From Planctomycetota bacterium (lineage in GTDB: Bacteria; Planctomycetota; Phycisphaerae; Sedimentisphaerales; Anaerobacaceae): a stretch of 42,043 nucleotides of DNA. Shown in pieces: positions 8,463 to 17,407 of this stretch (position 1 is its first letter; each line of letters opens with the position of its first letter). The DNA lies in contig VRUK01000048.1 in the NCBI GenBank assembly GCA_019456195.1, positions 1 to 42,043 of the forward strand. Reading direction: 5' to 3'. The notes beneath the pieces are model-generated. The model was not told where the DNA came from, did not search any database, and saw only the letters and a program-made list of their open reading frames with translations. The position numbers and the translations under genes are program-made.

Positions 8463-9538
8463 TACTGACCTGCGGCCTTTACAAAGCTTTTGATTTGGTC
8501 TTTATCTGTAAGAATAGTCATTTCCAGGTCGTAGGTTTTGCTTTTTCCCGGAGCTATATGAATCAGTTTTTTCTGCTTTCTTGCATTACTCTGGCCAATT
8601 GGTGGATTCGTCCCCGGCTCCAGGGCGGTGACATATTCGCCTGGCCCGAAGTGCTGCCAGTTACTAATCCATGGTAATTGTCTCTTCTTATATTTCAAGA
8701 CAAGTGCAATACCGAGTTTTCGATTATATAGGCCGGCTGTGCAAATACCTTTTTTGTCGGCAGTCGCATTAATAAACGCACAGCCTTCGCCGCCTGCTCT
8801 GTGGCTATCGAGAGGTTTTGAGCACTTTCGGAAATTGCGTTTGCTGTTGAATACCGCGTTGTCCATATCCAGGCCCCGGGAGGCCCAGTTGCCTTTGCAT
8901 AAAATCTGTGTTCCCTCATCGACCAGCGGCCAGCCGTAGTTGCAGTGATACAGTATCATGTGAGGTACAGGCGTATTGCCGCGATTAGTAACGACATCAT
9001 GAATGCGAACTGTTGGTTCACCGAGAGTGCTTGATATAGTTCGTCTGAGTTCCAGATTTGGCCCGAATACCCGCGATTGTTTCATCACGGCGGTAATGCT
9101 CATTTGAGGATTCTTTTTTGTCAAGTCCGGCTGCAATATCGATTCTACTGCCCCGGGGAGATTACTTATGCGCCCGTGCAGACCACGCTGGCCGAACTCA
9201 TCGGTTTCCGGCCCGCCAACGTGAGTCAGGCCGCATGTTGTCAATAAGCCGCCGCCAAAAGAATAAAGCCATTCCAGTCCACGGTTGGCATCGGGACGGG
9301 GGGACGTTAGGCCTGCATGGCTGAGCCAGGCGAGGCTGTATCGATTATAAAAGGCATCAGCGATATCCAGTCCTCTGTCGATAACCACCTTAAATCTAAG
9401 ACCGGCCCCGGTGTTTAGCCAGGCGATTCGTGTTCCTTTGCCAAGGCCGTTGTCCAAGACCGAGGTTTCGATGCCTCCGATTTGAGCGTAATTATTAACT
9501 TTATCCTGCCAGTTTAATCCGGTGCCTTTCGCGGCCAT
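8462..9538 (-). CDS. DUF4432 family protein, aldose 1-epimerase-like
   Basis: Member of the DUF4432 branch of the galactose mutarotase-like beta-sandwich fold. Typical segments are RFKVVIDRGLDIADAFYN (about 48-65), SLAWLSHAGLTSP, FGGGLLTTCGLTHVGGP (about 94-110) and GLHGRISNLP (about 119-128). A C-terminal portion contains WQHFGPGEYVTALEPGTNPP. The family is known from carbohydrate gene clusters and is thought to act on sugar anomers, but its reaction is not well defined. The gene sits between a PfkB kinase (29-base gap) and the mannitol-dehydrogenase-like gene (one-base overlap), so it is surely co-transcribed. There is no signal peptide, so it should be cytosolic. Confidence 0.82.
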   Translation of the reverse strand: MAAKGTGLNWQDKVNNYAQIGGIETSVLDNGLGKGTRIAWLNTGAGLRFKVVIDRGLDIADAFYNRYSLAWLSHAGLTSPRPDANRGLEWLYSFGGGLLTTCGLTHVGGPETDEFGQRGLHGRISNLPGAVESILQPDLTKKNPQMSITAVMKQSRVFGPNLELRRTISSTLGEPTVRIHDVVTNRGNTPVPHMILYHCNYGWPLVDEGTQILCKGNWASRGLDMDNAVFNSKRNFRKCSKPLDSHRAGGEGCAFINATADKKGICTAGLYNRKLGIALVLKYKKRQLPWISNWQHFGPGEYVTALEPGTNPPIGQSNARKQKKLIHIAPGKSKTYDLEMTILTDKDQIKSFVKAAGQ

Positions 9539-9567
9539 TTGTGCTTCCTTTCTGTTTTCTGTTCAAC

Positions 9568-10776
9568 TTAGTGCAAAGCTGCTTGTAATGCCTCAAAATT
9601 TGGATAAGACACATCGCTGCGGACTACTTTCAACATTTTGTCATAAGCTTTTATATTGCCATATCTATCTTCGAGAGATGCTTTAATAAAAAGTGAAGCG
9701 AACAGATTACCCATCTGCACTGCTTCGGTAAAATCTATTGAGCTGTCGGTGAAGCGGTTTAGGTTATGAGCGATATATGTAATAAGCCCGGCCCGAAACG
9801 AATCTCCCGCTCCGACGAGGTCAACCACCTCGCCTGCCATGAAGCGTGATTCTATTTTGTTTGGCCCGCCGGAGCGGCCATCTGGATAATTGTGCATCTC
9901 ATAAGCTCCATTGCTGACAGTGACTCCGAAGAGTTTTGTTCTGTTGTCTCCCGGCCAGAACCTTTCGGTTAGAAAGTTGAGGAAGTGCAGATTGTTTTCG
10001 TGCTCTGTAAACTTTTTCCACGTGCGCGGCGGGGCAAGGGTATTTTGAATCAGCTTTGCCTCGTCACAAGATGTAAAGAATACGTCAACCTCAGGCAGAA
10101 GCGGCTCTAAAAGCCGATATTCTTTTATAGGCTTTCCGGCTTTAATCAATTGGCCGGGATTGCCTGTTAAAGTATGGCTGTCAACAATTGTGATCGCGCC
10201 TTTGCTGCGACACCATTTAATAAATTCAGCTAAGTCCCGGCCTTCGTTTGCATCACCTCTGTCGGACAGGCCGGAGTACATATAGTAAACTATGCTGGGT
10301 TTTAATTGCTTAACGGCACCCTTGAATATCTCGAAATCAAAATCGTTATTTGCGTTGGGAAAGTATGCAATACCGCCTCTGTCTTCTTCGCCCGATGTGC
10401 TATGAATGAATGTTGTGCCTGTCGGCAAACAGGGGTGTACATGAGTTGCCGACATATCGATATCGTTTGCCGTCATCATATCATGGAAAAGTCTGCCCTG
10501 TGCGTCCAGGCCATCATAATCACCTTTGCCGAGATTCACTCCGACTGCAACTTTCAAGCCGGTCCTTGCAATCAGAGGGGCTGTGTTGCCGGGTCCGCCT
10601 GCCGTTGCGAAGCCCTGCTCCATCCATTCTCTTAACTGCTCCTGCGAGTAACTCGGCATGTCTTTGGTTTTACACTTGGCCAGGCCGCCTTTGCCGACGA
10701 GCTTATCTGCGAATGCAAAATCCGGCCTTCTTAAATCCACCACTCCGGTATTTAGAATCAACACATCTGTTGCCAT
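9568..10776 (-). CDS. PfkB-family carbohydrate kinase
   Basis: Ribokinase/PfkB-type sugar kinase that transfers phosphate from ATP to a sugar hydroxyl. The N-terminal glycine pair region reads ATAGGPGNTAP (about 57-67). The second signature, VDLVGAGDSFRAGLITYIAH (about 318-337), contains the anion hole and the catalytic base Asp325. The mid-region SCDEAKLI is the usual 'N/D-x-x-E' metal/nucleotide motif. At 402 residues it is longer than typical members (about 300-330), with extra sequence around 240-280. I chose ATG 10776 because the frame upstream offers only a TTG at 10806; the ribosome site is weak either way, so coupling to the upstream NagB-like gene (36-base gap) is likely. The substrate is unknown; an amino sugar or ketose is plausible from the neighbours. 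Confidence 0.82.
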   Translation of the reverse strand: MATDVLILNTGVVDLRRPDFAFADKLVGKGGLAKCKTKDMPSYSQEQLREWMEQGFATAGGPGNTAPLIARTGLKVAVGVNLGKGDYDGLDAQGRLFHDMMTANDIDMSATHVHPCLPTGTTFIHSTSGEEDRGGIAYFPNANNDFDFEIFKGAVKQLKPSIVYYMYSGLSDRGDANEGRDLAEFIKWCRSKGAITIVDSHTLTGNPGQLIKAGKPIKEYRLLEPLLPEVDVFFTSCDEAKLIQNTLAPPRTWKKFTEHENNLHFLNFLTERFWPGDNRTKLFGVTVSNGAYEMHNYPDGRSGGPNKIESRFMAGEVVDLVGAGDSFRAGLITYIAHNLNRFTDSSIDFTEAVQMGNLFASLFIKASLEDRYGNIKAYDKMLKVVRSDVSYPNFEALQAALH

Positions 10777-10812
10777 ACTTTGACTTTTACAAAAATAGTA
10801 TCTCAATATCTA

Positions 10813-11742
10813 TTAGTGCATTTCTGCTTCACATTTACCAATGGCAGGTCTGTAAAAATTAAACTGAACGTTCGGATGGCCGGACAGAAGAGACATTGGC
10901 ACCGAGCTGTCGGCGCTATTTTTACTTATCATAAGGGTTGTAAGTCTCATCCCAAAAGGATTATCGTGTGTGCCCGCCTGCCATATCGAGACTTTTTCCG
11001 CCTGCCAGGTTTGGATGGGCCCGACCGTAATAGCTTGTTTCGGTACGCCGGTAACCACGCCGCCGCCGCTGGTTCGAGCATTCTGCATAATAGTAACAGG
11101 GTGTAAATCCACGACTCGCGTTGTGAGCCGGCGATATTCCTGGGGTGTTGGAGGAGCGTCCTTATATTTACCTTCTCGCTTAACGGGATCGTTGAATGCC
11201 CAGTGTTTAATGTCACCCTGACCTCCCTGCATTACCACACAGCGAACTCCATCCCAGCTTTTAATGTACTCTGTCGTATCGGCTTTCGGAAAATGGATAT
11301 TGGACTCCGGCATTTTGAACTTATCGTCAATTCTGTTGAAACAAAGCTCCATGTCCGCTTTTGCAAAAGACAATGGATGTGATAATGGAACTTCCCTGCC
11401 GTCCATGTACCATTCATCCATTCCCCAGAAATGAGCGTCTTTTAGGTCCAGTTTCAATTCATTTACAAGCCTTGCTACGAGTGGAAGCTGTTCGGTCGGG
11501 CCAATCGGTCCACAGATGCCGGCCGGGCTGTCAGGCGTGGCCTGTCTCCACGCGGTGATATACTCAAGGGCCTCGGCTAAGTAAAAATCTTCGAGGCTGT
11601 CATAGAATACGACCTTGAAACCTTCTCTGCTCAAACCGGCCATGTCCTCGGCGGTGAGTTTAGCTGCATCGTTGAGAATCTCGTCATCGAGTGTCGTATA
11701 ATCCCACCACTGCGGCGCCAACATACTTATTTTTCTTGCCAT
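10813..11742 (-). CDS. Glucosamine-6-phosphate deaminase/isomerase-like protein (NagB-like)
   Basis: Member of the NagB/6-phosphogluconolactonase/RpiA-like fold, cytosolic. The phosphate-binding turn is GPIGPTEQ (about 78-85). Asp109 in [10 protein letters not shown] aligns with the NagB proton-transfer Asp, and [18 protein letters not shown] matches the 'HPxSY' loop. The active-site segment reads [14 protein letters not shown] (173-186). Compared with E. coli NagB (GNDGHIAFNEP) it has an extra residue between Asp and His and Asp185 where Glu148 is expected. It may therefore act on another phosphosugar or use altered chemistry. The PIG-L deacetylase gene lies 11 bases upstream; I recall Bacteroidetes proteins in which the two domains are fused, which supports a joint role. 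Confidence 0.8.
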   Translation of the reverse strand: MARKISMLAPQWWDYTTLDDEILNDAAKLTAEDMAGLSREGFKVVFYDSLEDFYLAEALEYITAWRQATPDSPAGICGPIGPTEQLPLVARLVNELKLDLKDAHFWGMDEWYMDGREVPLSHPLSFAKADMELCFNRIDDKFKMPESNIHFPKADTTEYIKSWDGVRCVVMQGGQGDIKHWAFNDPVKREGKYKDAPPTPQEYRRLTTRVVDLHPVTIMQNARTSGGGVVTGVPKQAITVGPIQTWQAEKVSIWQAGTHDNPFGMRLTTLMISKNSADSSVPMSLLSGHPNVQFNFYRPAIGKCEAEMH

Positions 11743-11753
11743 TGTTACTCTCC

Positions 11754-12515
11754 TTATACAATGTGAACGAGATCTCCAAGCTCAGCCTTAAGTATATTGT
11801 CCTGGGGATATGCATGACCCAGATGCTGTCTGAATCCTTCGGCATATTGTGAATTTATTTCCCGACCTCTCTCGGCGCCTAACTTCTTCATCGAAATAAC
11901 ATAGTCATCTGTACCGTGATGTTTCAAAAGCCAGTGCCGCTGACTTTCGTGACAACAAAGCATCTTTTCTTTAACATCCATAACGTCGCTTATATCGACT
12001 ATTGTGCCCGGTTTGATTTTGGTACCGAAGTTGTCTTTTCCTTCCACAGCATCCATGTAATAGAGATACGGTATGGGCTCGAACGGCTCGGCGCCGGGAG
12101 TTTCGATATTCACGACTCCACAGGCAAAGCAGGCTGTCTGAGCAAGTTTGCTGGCCATTTCATGATCAACCATATAATCCACAGGGCTTGTCGTAAGTAC
12201 GATAGCAGGTTTAACTTTTCGCACCAGCTCAATGGCCTTGAGTAGTGTTGGCCTATCATACATTATGAAGATATCGCTGCTTTCGAGACAATGATAACTG
12301 CCGTTTAACATACCGGCTGATTTAGCAGCTTCGGCTCGGCGAATTCTGCTTATTTCTTCCCGGCTGTACTGAACTGTGCCGCCGTCCCCGGGCGTCATCG
12401 TCGCTAAGTGAATCTGCCAGCCTTTTTTCTCAAGTAATGCCAGTGTCCCCGTACAGAAAAACTCCGCGTCGTCGGGATGAGCACCTAAACTCAAAATAGT
12501 TTTATTATTTGTCAT
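11754..12515 (-). CDS. PIG-L (LmbE-like) N-deacetylase
   Basis: Zinc-dependent deacetylase of the PIG-L/LmbE family, which removes N-acetyl groups from N-acetylglucosamine-type sugars. The signature GAHPDDAEF (11-19) supplies His13, Asp15 (base) and Asp16 (zinc). The later DYMVDHE (113-119) supplies the third zinc ligand, His118. The segment TPGDGGT (41-47) and the helix [20 protein letters not shown] (51-70) are also family-typical. Length of 253 residues is normal, with no signal peptide. The gene lies 30 bases after the xylose-isomerase-like gene and 11 bases before the NagB-like gene. This placement suggests that a cytosolic N-acetylated sugar is deacetylated before further steps; the exact sugar is not shown. 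Confidence 0.88.
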   Translation of the reverse strand: MTNNKTILSLGAHPDDAEFFCTGTLALLEKKGWQIHLATMTPGDGGTVQYSREEISRIRRAEAAKSAGMLNGSYHCLESSDIFIMYDRPTLLKAIELVRKVKPAIVLTTSPVDYMVDHEMASKLAQTACFACGVVNIETPGAEPFEPIPYLYYMDAVEGKDNFGTKIKPGTIVDISDVMDVKEKMLCCHESQRHWLLKHHGTDDYVISMKKLGAERGREINSQYAEGFRQHLGHAYPQDNILKAELGDLVHIV

Positions 12516-12545
12516 AGTTACACTTTCTGAAAGTTCATGGTTGTG

Positions 12546-13580
12546 CTATTTGCCCATCAAATGGTTGATTATCAATAAATCCAATTCTTCGTAATCCCGC
12601 TCGGCTATCAATTTATCGATCTTGATTTTGTCGAGTTTTTGGACAAGTTTTACAAGTTCAAGGAAAATCTCTCTGCTGTTAGACAAATGCTTTGTGGCAA
12701 CATCCGGTTTCTGGGTACGCATAGCTTTAACGTCGAGTCCCACAAATTCACCACTGGTTCCGTAGTCATATTGGTCGAGTATGCGCACCTGATTAAAGGC
12801 CCTGCGCAAATCGACGGAGCCGAAGGATTTGTCCTCATCGAATTTCAGGCCGTTCTGGTCATTGAGATGAACAGTAAACAGCTTATCATAAGCAAGGGCA
12901 AAGCCCATTTCATCTGAAGGATCAAGGCCCGCGAGAATCGCATGGGCACTTTCAATGTTAACACCGACGCGATCCGGGTCGCTGGTAAGATAGCTCACAG
13001 CAACGGCGTGTCCTGTTGTCGGTATGTAGGCCTGGTCCATCGGCTCGTTCGGCTTGGGCTCAATTGCAATTTCAATTTCAGAATTATAGGCCAGCATGTC
13101 GTTTATGGCCTCTACAATTCTCTCGACGGCCAGCCTGCTGTCCTTTGCTTCACGGATATATGTCCCTTCGCGGGCAAGCCAGAGGACGATTAGTTTCGTA
13201 TCAAGGGCATTAGCGATATCAATCGTCCGCCGGCTCCTGTCTTTTGCATACTGACGGGCCGCCGGGTCGTTCGAGGTGTAAGCCCCGTCGATTGTCTGCT
13301 CATTCTCCCATAACCGAGGCGCAACAAATTCCGCTGAAAGACCTTCTCCTTCAAGCATGGAATGTACCTCTTTAGCTTTTTCGACTATTTCTACGAAGCT
13401 CAGATTATCCATATCAGGCACGGCATCGTCATCGTGAAACTGCACGCCGTCAAAGCCGAGTTTCTTGAACATATTCAGTTTTTTACCGAACTCAATACTA
13501 TTTCTGACCTTTGGCCCAAATGGGTCGCCACCTTCGTGAATATTCCAGGGACCAAATGAAAAACGATATTTTCCGGACAT
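12546..13580 (-). CDS. Xylose isomerase-like sugar isomerase
   Basis: TIM-barrel sugar isomerase resembling the short (group I) xylose isomerases of actinobacteria. Shared landmarks are HEGGDPFG (15-22), FHDDD with His49/Asp52, Trp134 in IVLWLAREG, EPKPNEP with Glu174/Lys176, NIESAH with Glu210/His213, and KFDED with Asp248/Asp250. Asp283 in GLDVK matches the last metal ligand. In my by-eye alignment the ligand Asp245 of the Streptomyces enzyme is His238 here (VHLNDQNG), so the metal site or substrate may differ. The length of 344 is shorter than the usual 385-390. Start ATG 13580 is backed by TAGGAGA six bases upstream; an upstream in-frame start at 13628 has no such site. Third-row gene of the sugar operon; probably an aldose-ketose isomerase. 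Confidence 0.78.
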   Translation of the reverse strand: MSGKYRFSFGPWNIHEGGDPFGPKVRNSIEFGKKLNMFKKLGFDGVQFHDDDAVPDMDNLSFVEIVEKAKEVHSMLEGEGLSAEFVAPRLWENEQTIDGAYTSNDPAARQYAKDRSRRTIDIANALDTKLIVLWLAREGTYIREAKDSRLAVERIVEAINDMLAYNSEIEIAIEPKPNEPMDQAYIPTTGHAVAVSYLTSDPDRVGVNIESAHAILAGLDPSDEMGFALAYDKLFTVHLNDQNGLKFDEDKSFGSVDLRRAFNQVRILDQYDYGTSGEFVGLDVKAMRTQKPDVATKHLSNSREIFLELVKLVQKLDKIKIDKLIAERDYEELDLLIINHLMGK

Positions 13581-13689
13581 CTTATTTCTCCTAAAAACTC
13601 TTCTTATATGTTTCGTTCTGAAAATCAAATAGTGGTTAACAGCACACTGTATTTTTCATAAACATAATTAATATTTTATTTGAGCTTAT

Positions 13690-16600
13690 TTATTCCTGTT
13701 CTTTAAGTACATCACGGGCGTGGCGAGCGTAGTGGCCGCGGAGATCACTGGCGTATTCGGTCAGGATTGTTTTGCCGATATTCTTGTAATCACCGCATCG
13801 GTACAAAGCCCTCGCCAGAACAAGTTCCCGCAGAGACCTGTTTCTCGTTAAAGTGTCCACAGGGTTCGATGGCGTGCGATGCCTCGCTGTATTGATATCC
13901 ATAAAAGCATGACCAGTCATTCCGGGCTTTTTGAGAAGTTTCGCTAAAGGCTCCGCAGCATTAGGATGATTCAGAGTCTCAAGTGCTATCGCTACAGCAC
14001 GATAATGCGAAAACTCATTATTGGCATCGAGCTGTTCTACTTTTTCAAGTATTGGTTTTAATCCCTGCTTGTCGCGAGTTCGGCCTAAAGCAATAATAAG
14101 GCTGTCGAGTTCACTTATGCTCGCCCCATACTGCCCCATACCTGTGTAATTCCAGCCCTTGTCCCAGGGGCTGGATTTTACCGCCTCGATAAGAGTACCG
14201 GAGCCGCACGAATGTCCCAACATTCCGAGGACATGGGCGTATTTAAGTTTGGCCTTCTCGTCTTCAGCAACATCGTAAGCTCTCCTTAGAAGCGGCATTG
14301 TTTCCTTTAGGTGCGCAAGAACTATTTCCAGACCGTCGAAGTCATTAACAAGACTCTCCACAGCCTTTGCAATCTTTTCTTTTGGCATAGGGTACGAATC
14401 TTTTTCCGTCAGTACTTTCTCGGGCAGATTACCTATCTCTATCAAGTGTTTCTGAAGTGCCTTTATATCGATTTGTCTAACACTCTTGCCGTTCTTGACG
14501 GCCATTGCCGCTGCCAGGCCTGCGGCGTAGCCCTGGTTTTGAATATCCGGCTGCATACGTATAACTGGCATTGCATCACGGTGGGCACTAACGCCAAGCC
14601 CTGTAACTAAAATGCCGTCCAGATCTTTTGGCAACAAACAGCGATAAGGTACATTGACGAACATCCCTTTTCTGTCGGGCGGCTTTAGCATAAACACCGG
14701 ATGTATCGTAAATCCATGTGTATCGAAATTACTCATAGCAATCACAATAGTATCCGGATAGGTTCGATTATTGGAGATATCGAGTGGTGACATTACAAAG
14801 TCACCTACTATTCGCCGTCTTTCCCGTGTATCTATCAACTGGCCCAGGTCATAAACATCTTTAAACTTTTTCTTAGCGACAACGAATGCATGCCAGACAT
14901 CTACAACATCTGTATCATCGATAAAGGCCCAGTCCGTATTAGTATAACCGTCTCCTAAATTATACCCGGGAAGTCCCGCCCCCTGGACGGCAACGTCCTG
15001 TCCGCTGGTAAACTCACATTTTGCGCCGGCCGCAGCGGCAATATCGGCATTACCGGTCGAGTCGATAACCACTTTCGCAAGTACCACACCTCGTCCTTCT
15101 GGTGTTGCGACAACCACGCCTTTGACACGACCATCTTCAACGAACGCTCCGCAACCGAGCACGCCGAACCAGACTTCCGCGCCGGCCTGACGTAACTTGC
15201 GGCGGTACCATTCTTTTTTCAAAACGATATTCCATCCGCCATCTTTATGTTTCCAATTGCCTCCGAAGCCGCCGATGCCCTCATCTATTTCTTTCGTAAA
15301 ACCCTTGATATTGCCATAATAGTATTTGCTGATAAAGCCCGTAGTTCCCACTCCACCGAGTCCGTGGAGATATTCTAATACGAGCGTCTTCGCTCCCTGT
15401 CGTGCCGCCGAAATCCCTGCTGGTGCTCCACCGGTACCTCCGCCAACAATAACTACGTCCACTTCTTTGAGAATGGGAATAGCCCGCTTGTCTGCATTAA
15501 CTCTCGAAGGGGCGGTTAATGTCCGGTGTATTCCATTCAAATTCTCCTTAATATCTCCCGAAGTGATACCGGAAGCCGGCTTGCCGGGTATTTTGACGTT
15601 ATCTACTTTGTCGATATTCTTTGCTTCCATGGCTGCTGCGGCACCAATGCGACTGCCTAATTTCATAAGCTCCAATGGTCTCAGGAGCTTCCGGGCGGCT
15701 TCTCGCGTTATATCTGCGCAGCCGTTGATAACAAATAGACTGTTAATCCCATCAGGCCTGAAGGGATCGAGTTCGACTTTTTCTGCGCCCGGCCATGATT
15801 CGGATAGAGTCTTTTTACCTTTCATTGGGTCAGGGGGTACCTGAAAAAGTATTTCCGAAGCATCTTTCTGGTTGGGATGCCATGTTTTGTCACGAGCTAT
15901 TTGCTCGGCCCTGGCAAAAGATGCAAAAGAGCCATCTTTCATCGGTATTTTGAGCGTGTATTCGATGGCGGTATATTCTAAGCCGCTTTTAGTTGATATC
16001 GGTGATGATTTATTTTGTGACTGAATGTCTTTGTCGGTTCGAATTCCACCGCCAACAACGATGCGGCTAAAGGTTTGCGGGCCTGACGGGTATGGCTTGA
16101 ATGTTGCTCCGGCCATTCTTGCCACGCTTGACCTGGAGGTTGCGTCGATAACAATTTTGGCTCTGACCGCCTGTCGTCCGGAACGGTTGGCCATAACAAT
16201 GCCGGCAACTTTGCCATCATCATCAAAAAGGACATCTGTTGCATAACAGCCATATAAAAACCGGACCTTTGCTTTCAGCAGTGCCTCATCCAGAGTGCGC
16301 TTAACCTGCATCGGCGTTGGGGGAATTCGTGCCGCTTTCTCCGTGGGCTGTGTGAGTGAACGTTTCTCCTCTATCACAATCTCGCCCAAAAGCACTCGAT
16401 TGACATCTGGACTCTTTTTAACCATGAATTTTACATAACGGGCCCTGGCGTTAATCGATGCTGAAAGTTCAATCGGCCCCCACGGCTGCGGGAGGGCTTC
16501 GGCGAGTCTTTGGTTCTTAATGACGGCGAGCTGCTTCCATTGTTGTTTATCATTACTGATAGAGACAGTAACGCTTTCTACTTCGAAGTCGTCACCGGTA

Positions 16601-17166
16601 GGGTTACGGCGCTGATAAGCCATAATGTGGACTTTCTCAAGCTGATGTTCATCGCCCAGGTCAGTAATAATGGTCACATCACCGTCATACTGAACGCTTT
16701 GACTTGACGCACTGTGCCATTTGCCGTCAGTCAGTAACGAAGGCGACGGTGTGTCTTTGTGGACACTGGCGGATGTTTTGTCGGTCTCGTAGGAATAATT
16801 GATTCTGTTACGTGCCAACAAGGAGACAGAAGGCTCGGCAAAAACTTTCTTTGGCAGTGGCAGGGTCGGCACCTCGCCCGGCTCAAGCCACAAACGGTAC
16901 GTTGCGCAAAGGTCTGCACCCAGATATGGTCGTTGTGCGGCAAGAAACACTTTCGCTCCGTTTTGAGCTGCTTCAACGGCCGCAGCGACGCCTCCCGATG
17001 AGCCACCGACCACCACCACATCCACATCGTAAGCAACAGGAATGTCCCTTGATGATTCACTAACTGCTCTTTGTGGAGAGGTTTTCGGGCAGCCTCCCAT
17101 GACAAAAAGCATAAAAACCAGTATCATTAACAATATAAGCTGAAAGGATTTATTAATTTCCCGCAT
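13690..17166 (-). CDS. Large FAD-dependent oxidoreductase lipoprotein with inserted discoidin-like domain
   Basis: Predicted 1158-residue secreted lipoprotein. The signal is a basic start (MREINK), a hydrophobic core to residue 23, and GGC with Cys26 as probable lipid site. Two FAD-dependent oxidoreductase (PF12831-type) modules follow. The first starts with DVDVVVVGGSSGGVAAAVEA (47-66), and the second with DVVIVGGGTGGAPAGISAAR (570-589) plus HGLGGVGTTG. Within the first, residues about 122-268 form a beta-rich insert resembling an F5/8 type C (discoidin) carbohydrate-binding domain (LTDGKWHSAS, ARYVKFMV). After about residue 1000 lie helical, HEAT-like repeats. ATG 17166 has AGGA four bases upstream and puts the signal peptide at the N-terminus; the in-frame ATG at 17241 has no ribosome site. 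It is first gene of the sugar operon and may oxidise a sugar or glycan outside the cytoplasm. Confidence 0.8.
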   Translation of the reverse strand: MREINKSFQLILLMILVFMLFVMGGCPKTSPQRAVSESSRDIPVAYDVDVVVVGGSSGGVAAAVEAAQNGAKVFLAAQRPYLGADLCATYRLWLEPGEVPTLPLPKKVFAEPSVSLLARNRINYSYETDKTSASVHKDTPSPSLLTDGKWHSASSQSVQYDGDVTIITDLGDEHQLEKVHIMAYQRRNPTGDDFEVESVTVSISNDKQQWKQLAVIKNQRLAEALPQPWGPIELSASINARARYVKFMVKKSPDVNRVLLGEIVIEEKRSLTQPTEKAARIPPTPMQVKRTLDEALLKAKVRFLYGCYATDVLFDDDGKVAGIVMANRSGRQAVRAKIVIDATSRSSVARMAGATFKPYPSGPQTFSRIVVGGGIRTDKDIQSQNKSSPISTKSGLEYTAIEYTLKIPMKDGSFASFARAEQIARDKTWHPNQKDASEILFQVPPDPMKGKKTLSESWPGAEKVELDPFRPDGINSLFVINGCADITREAARKLLRPLELMKLGSRIGAAAAMEAKNIDKVDNVKIPGKPASGITSGDIKENLNGIHRTLTAPSRVNADKRAIPILKEVDVVIVGGGTGGAPAGISAARQGAKTLVLEYLHGLGGVGTTGFISKYYYGNIKGFTKEIDEGIGGFGGNWKHKDGGWNIVLKKEWYRRKLRQAGAEVWFGVLGCGAFVEDGRVKGVVVATPEGRGVVLAKVVIDSTGNADIAAAAGAKCEFTSGQDVAVQGAGLPGYNLGDGYTNTDWAFIDDTDVVDVWHAFVVAKKKFKDVYDLGQLIDTRERRRIVGDFVMSPLDISNNRTYPDTIVIAMSNFDTHGFTIHPVFMLKPPDRKGMFVNVPYRCLLPKDLDGILVTGLGVSAHRDAMPVIRMQPDIQNQGYAAGLAAAMAVKNGKSVRQIDIKALQKHLIEIGNLPEKVLTEKDSYPMPKEKIAKAVESLVNDFDGLEIVLAHLKETMPLLRRAYDVAEDEKAKLKYAHVLGMLGHSCGSGTLIEAVKSSPWDKGWNYTGMGQYGASISELDSLIIALGRTRDKQGLKPILEKVEQLDANNEFSHYRAVAIALETLNHPNAAEPLAKLLKKPGMTGHAFMDINTARHRTPSNPVDTLTRNRSLRELVLARALYRCGDYKNIGKTILTEYASDLRGHYARHARDVLKEQE

Positions 17167-17271
17167 CTTTTCCTGAATAATACCAGTTCCTTTGTTCACC
17201 TCTTTTTTCCCCTTGATAACTTCTTTATTATGATAAAACATGCACTAATAAGATTATATTGTTTGATATAG

Positions 17272-17301
17272 ACATTATCTTAATAATTCGCTCATTTGCA
17301 A
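17272..17301 (-). promoter_or_regulatory. Predicted sigma70-like promoter of the sugar operon
   Basis: On the minus strand: TTGCAA (17296-17301), an 18-base spacer, TAATGT (17272-17277). It lies about 105 bases before the FAD-oxidoreductase start and after the terminator of the LamG gene. The match is moderate. Confidence 0.4.
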
Positions 17302-17326
17302 TAATAATCCTTTTAACATACACAAA

Positions 17327-17362
17327 CAAAGAAGGGGCCTATACTTATTCAGTATAGGCCCC
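17327..17362 (-). terminator. Rho-independent terminator of the LamG gene
   Basis: A perfect 12-base inverted repeat, GGGGCCTATACT (17334-17345) and AGTATAGGCCCC (17351-17362), with a 5-base loop. Read on the minus strand it is followed by TTCTTTGTTTG. It lies 46 bases after the LamG stop, so it insulates that gene from the sugar operon. Confidence 0.88.
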
Positions 17363-17407
17363 GATTTAATACAAATCTGCGATATTAACTAATTACAGCT
17401 TGTAAGC

